32,544 nucleotides of DNA from Deltaproteobacteria bacterium. Lineage in GTDB: Bacteria > Desulfobacterota > SM23-61. A program made the position numbers and the translations under genes. The first letter of the stretch is position 1, and the number at the start of each line of letters is the position of its first letter. The DNA lies in contig VGSF01000054.1 of NCBI GenBank assembly GCA_016875165.1, positions 1-32,544 of the forward strand. The letters run 5' to 3'. The notes under the pieces were generated by a model, which worked only from the letters and a program-made list of their open reading frames with translations, was not told the DNA's origin and did no database searches. Positions 32,490 to 32,544 of this stretch are shown here, in pieces.

Positions 32490-32544
32490 ATGGAAAACCT
32501 AAAATGGTTGGACGAAGAAGATGACTGGCAAGTAGTAAAGAGCT
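32490..32544 (+). CDS. 5' end of a gene cut by the window edge
   Basis: An ATG with a strong ribosome site (AAGGGGGTG) opens a frame that stays open for 18 codons to the edge. It begins MENLKWLDEEDDWQVVKS, acidic and soluble-looking. The product cannot be identified from so little. By position after the TssB-like gene it may belong to the same contractile or phospho-signalling cluster. Confidence 0.5.
   Translation, partial: MENLKWLDEEDDWQVVKS

Overview
The window looks like a chromosomal segment of an anaerobic bacterium, most likely a deltaproteobacterium (Desulfobacterota; Syntrophobacterales/Syntrophales-like). This is inferred from gene content and style, not from a phylogenetic marker. 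The indicators are acyl-CoA-centred anaerobic catabolism, a 4-hydroxybutyryl-CoA-dehydratase-type Fe-S flavoprotein, a branched-chain amino-acid-type (Liv) ABC transporter mixed with beta-oxidation genes, a thiolase paired with a DUF35 zinc-ribbon protein, Ser/Thr kinase signalling with a T6SS sheath-like protein, and many short dispersed inverted repeats.

Region A (1-11878, mostly minus strand). After a repeat fragment and a plus-strand double-ACT protein comes a co-directional block of about 11 kb. In transcription order it reads: TetR regulator, acyl-CoA synthetase, livG, livF, substrate-binding protein, livH, livM, enoyl-CoA hydratase, SDR dehydrogenase, a decayed acyl-CoA ligase, thiolase and DUF35 protein. 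It reads as an import-activate-oxidise unit for an organic acid. A consensus-like promoter and a palindromic operator lie just upstream of tetR.

Region B (11879-19746, plus strand). A second catabolic block holds the dehydratase-family protein, a broken SDR, a fumarate-reductase-type flavoprotein, a COG1600-type Fe-S protein, a broken 3-hydroxyacyl-CoA dehydrogenase and an acyl-CoA ligase. Three core genes across A and B are pseudogenes. One was split by a small terminal-inverted-repeat element whose target duplication is still visible, and removing the element plus one duplication copy restores the reading frame exactly.

Region C (20027-24522). der (ribosome-assembly GTPase) is followed by envelope genes: a CsgG-like secreted protein with a TPR, a CARDB lipoprotein candidate and an outer-membrane barrel-like protein. 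A second copy of the small inverted-repeat element sits just upstream of the barrel gene.

Region D (24792-32544). A three-gene minus-strand operon encodes a membrane Ser/Thr kinase with a PEGA domain, a thioredoxin-fold/TPR/CsgG-like fusion and a CsgG-like lipoprotein. Next come an HtrA-like protease and a PP2C phosphatase, divergent from a double-FHA protein (both divergent starts look leaderless), then a short TssB-like protein and the first 18 codons of another gene. Together these suggest a phosphorylation-controlled envelope system, possibly linked to a contractile (T6SS-like) apparatus beyond the right edge. This is the most promising candidate for an undescribed system.
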